13,175 nt of DNA. Origin: Candidatus Nomurabacteria bacterium. Lineage in GTDB: Bacteria; Patescibacteriota; Saccharimonadia; Saccharimonadales; Saccharimonadaceae. Position numbers and translations under genes: made by a program. Positions 12,587 to 13,175 of the stretch are shown piece by piece. The notes beneath the pieces were generated by a model. The model saw nothing but the letters and a program-made list of their open reading frames with translations. It was not told the DNA's origin and did no database searches. The number at the start of each line of letters is the position of its first letter. The first letter of the stretch is position 1. The stretch covers positions 1-13,175 of the forward strand of contig JAISDN010000004.1 of assembly GCA_031264785.1 (NCBI GenBank), read 5' to 3'.

Positions 12587-13096
12587 CTAGATATTGGGCA
12601 TAATCGTCAGCCGTTCGGCATAAGTCAGCGAATCCTCGCCGATTTCTTGGCTCATTTTGGACCACAATACCCGTTCGGGTTGCGACAAGTAACCGGTCAG
12701 TTCAGACTTTACATTACCATATTCGCCGTCAAATTCGGCCCGTTTAAACAACGGTTCGCAAATCGCGCTGCGTTGTAATTCCAAAATCCGATCCCATTCA
12801 AAATCGGCACATTCGGCAATATAACACATGGCGGTGTCAGATGTATAGGCATTAAAATAAGCCCCGTTTTGGGTAAAAACCGTGTCATATTCCTGGGCGG
12901 TTTTGTAACCGTTGTTGGCCCCAAAAGCCATATGTTCCATAATGTGGGCAGTTTCCCATTTAGTCCGATAATCCTCCACAAAACGCGACCCGGCGTGAAA
13001 ATGAAACTGTGAACTCATAATTGTAGCCGAGGGAATATTAATAACTAACCCTCTGGCTCCACCCTTTAGAACTATCTCGCTGGCTTCATATTCCAT
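12587..13096 (-). pseudogene. C-terminally truncated M16 peptidase paralogue
   Basis: 169 aa from MEYEAS, an intact ORF that matches the first 166 residues of the M16 peptidase at 8782-10062 with about 25 differences, or roughly 85% identity. Similarity stops after M166; three unrelated codons (PNI) and TAG follow, then a palindrome. HIMEH (51-55) and E132 are kept, but the rest of the N-terminal domain and the whole C-terminal half (about 260 residues) are missing, so peptidase activity is unlikely. The start is set at 13096 because it matches the full-length protein; the longer frame from 13117 would include the -10 box. Differences are mostly conservative, so it may have been under selection before truncation, or may still make a product. 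Confidence 0.8.
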
Positions 13097-13105
13097 ATAA
13101 CAACT

Positions 13106-13114
13106 ATTGTAGCA
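13106..13114 (-). promoter_or_regulatory. Extended -10 of the truncated M16 gene
   Basis: TGC-TACAAT on the minus strand, 9 nt before the ATG at 13096. It corresponds to TGC-TAAAAT before the full-length gene, so the fragment may still be transcribed. Confidence 0.5.
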
Positions 13115-13151
13115 CAAATTCCATTGCTTGAGCCATATGTAATTTTAGTCG

Positions 13152-13172
13152 TTGCAAGGACGGTCCTTGCAA
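13152..13172. repeat. Palindrome TTGCAAGGAC-G-GTCCTTGCAA
   Basis: 10-bp perfect arms (13152-13161 and 13163-13172) around a single G. It lies about 35 bp beyond the end of the similarity between the two M16 promoter regions, and is the outer bracket of the truncated gene. Confidence 0.8.
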
Positions 13173-13175
13173 TAA

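Noticed and set aside
13097..13117. Upstream start (MCYNSCY) for the truncated M16 gene
   Set aside because: The full-length paralogue starts at MEYEAS, and the extra codons overlap the -10 box TACAAT.
1..13175. CRISPR array or tRNA genes
   Set aside because: No regularly spaced direct repeats and no T-loop/anticodon-arm pattern were seen on either strand.

Overview
The window looks like part of a small-genome bacterial chromosome, most likely from the Patescibacteria (CPR), possibly a Saccharibacteria-like lineage. That placement is inference. It rests on compact head-to-tail minus-strand genes with 0-4 nt overlaps, moderate GC, many start codons lying 5-12 nt downstream of -10 boxes, and gene content (murD, LOG, prfB, single-chain M16 peptidase, DUF916-type surface proteins). 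RF2 is present and TGA serves as a normal stop, which argues against the UGA-recoded CPR lineages.

Layout. (1) 1-2703, minus: a three-gene surface operon with its own consensus-like promoter (2731-2759). It encodes two paralogous DUF916-like membrane-anchored proteins and an exported TIG/EF-hand protein cut by the window edge. (2) 2766-4047, minus: an AbiEi/AbiEii-type toxin-antitoxin pair. (3) 4205-4768, minus: a small exported WxL-like protein with a palindrome inside its promoter, probably a partner of the DUF916-like proteins. (4) 4952-5350, plus: a stand-alone CdiA-C-like nuclease-domain protein, followed at once by a promoter and hairpin for a ~50-nt RNA. (5) 5469-10062, minus: a housekeeping run of M16 peptidase, murD, LOG protein and prfB. 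murD carries an in-frame palindromic insertion of about 43 codons. (6) 10085-10760: no protein gene. It holds CATTCCGG repeats and a probable ~550-nt structured RNA on the minus strand with a textbook promoter, a terminator, many hairpins and a 13-bp long-range helix. (7) 10811-12514: a short GreA-like protein, an orphan 90-aa ORF behind a perfect sigma70-type promoter, a VOC protein and a DUF523 protein. (8) 12587-13096: a truncated second copy of the M16 peptidase gene lying between two near-identical palindromes.

How it fits together. DUF916 and WxL domains act together at the surface of Gram-positive bacteria, so regions 1 and 3 may form one cell-surface attachment system in a lineage that lives on other cells. 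The two toxin-like loci and the palindromic repeats mark the window as a mix of core genes and accessory, repeat-rich DNA. The strongest candidates for something undescribed are the large RNA, the palindrome inserted in frame into murD, and the mini-RNA behind the nuclease gene.
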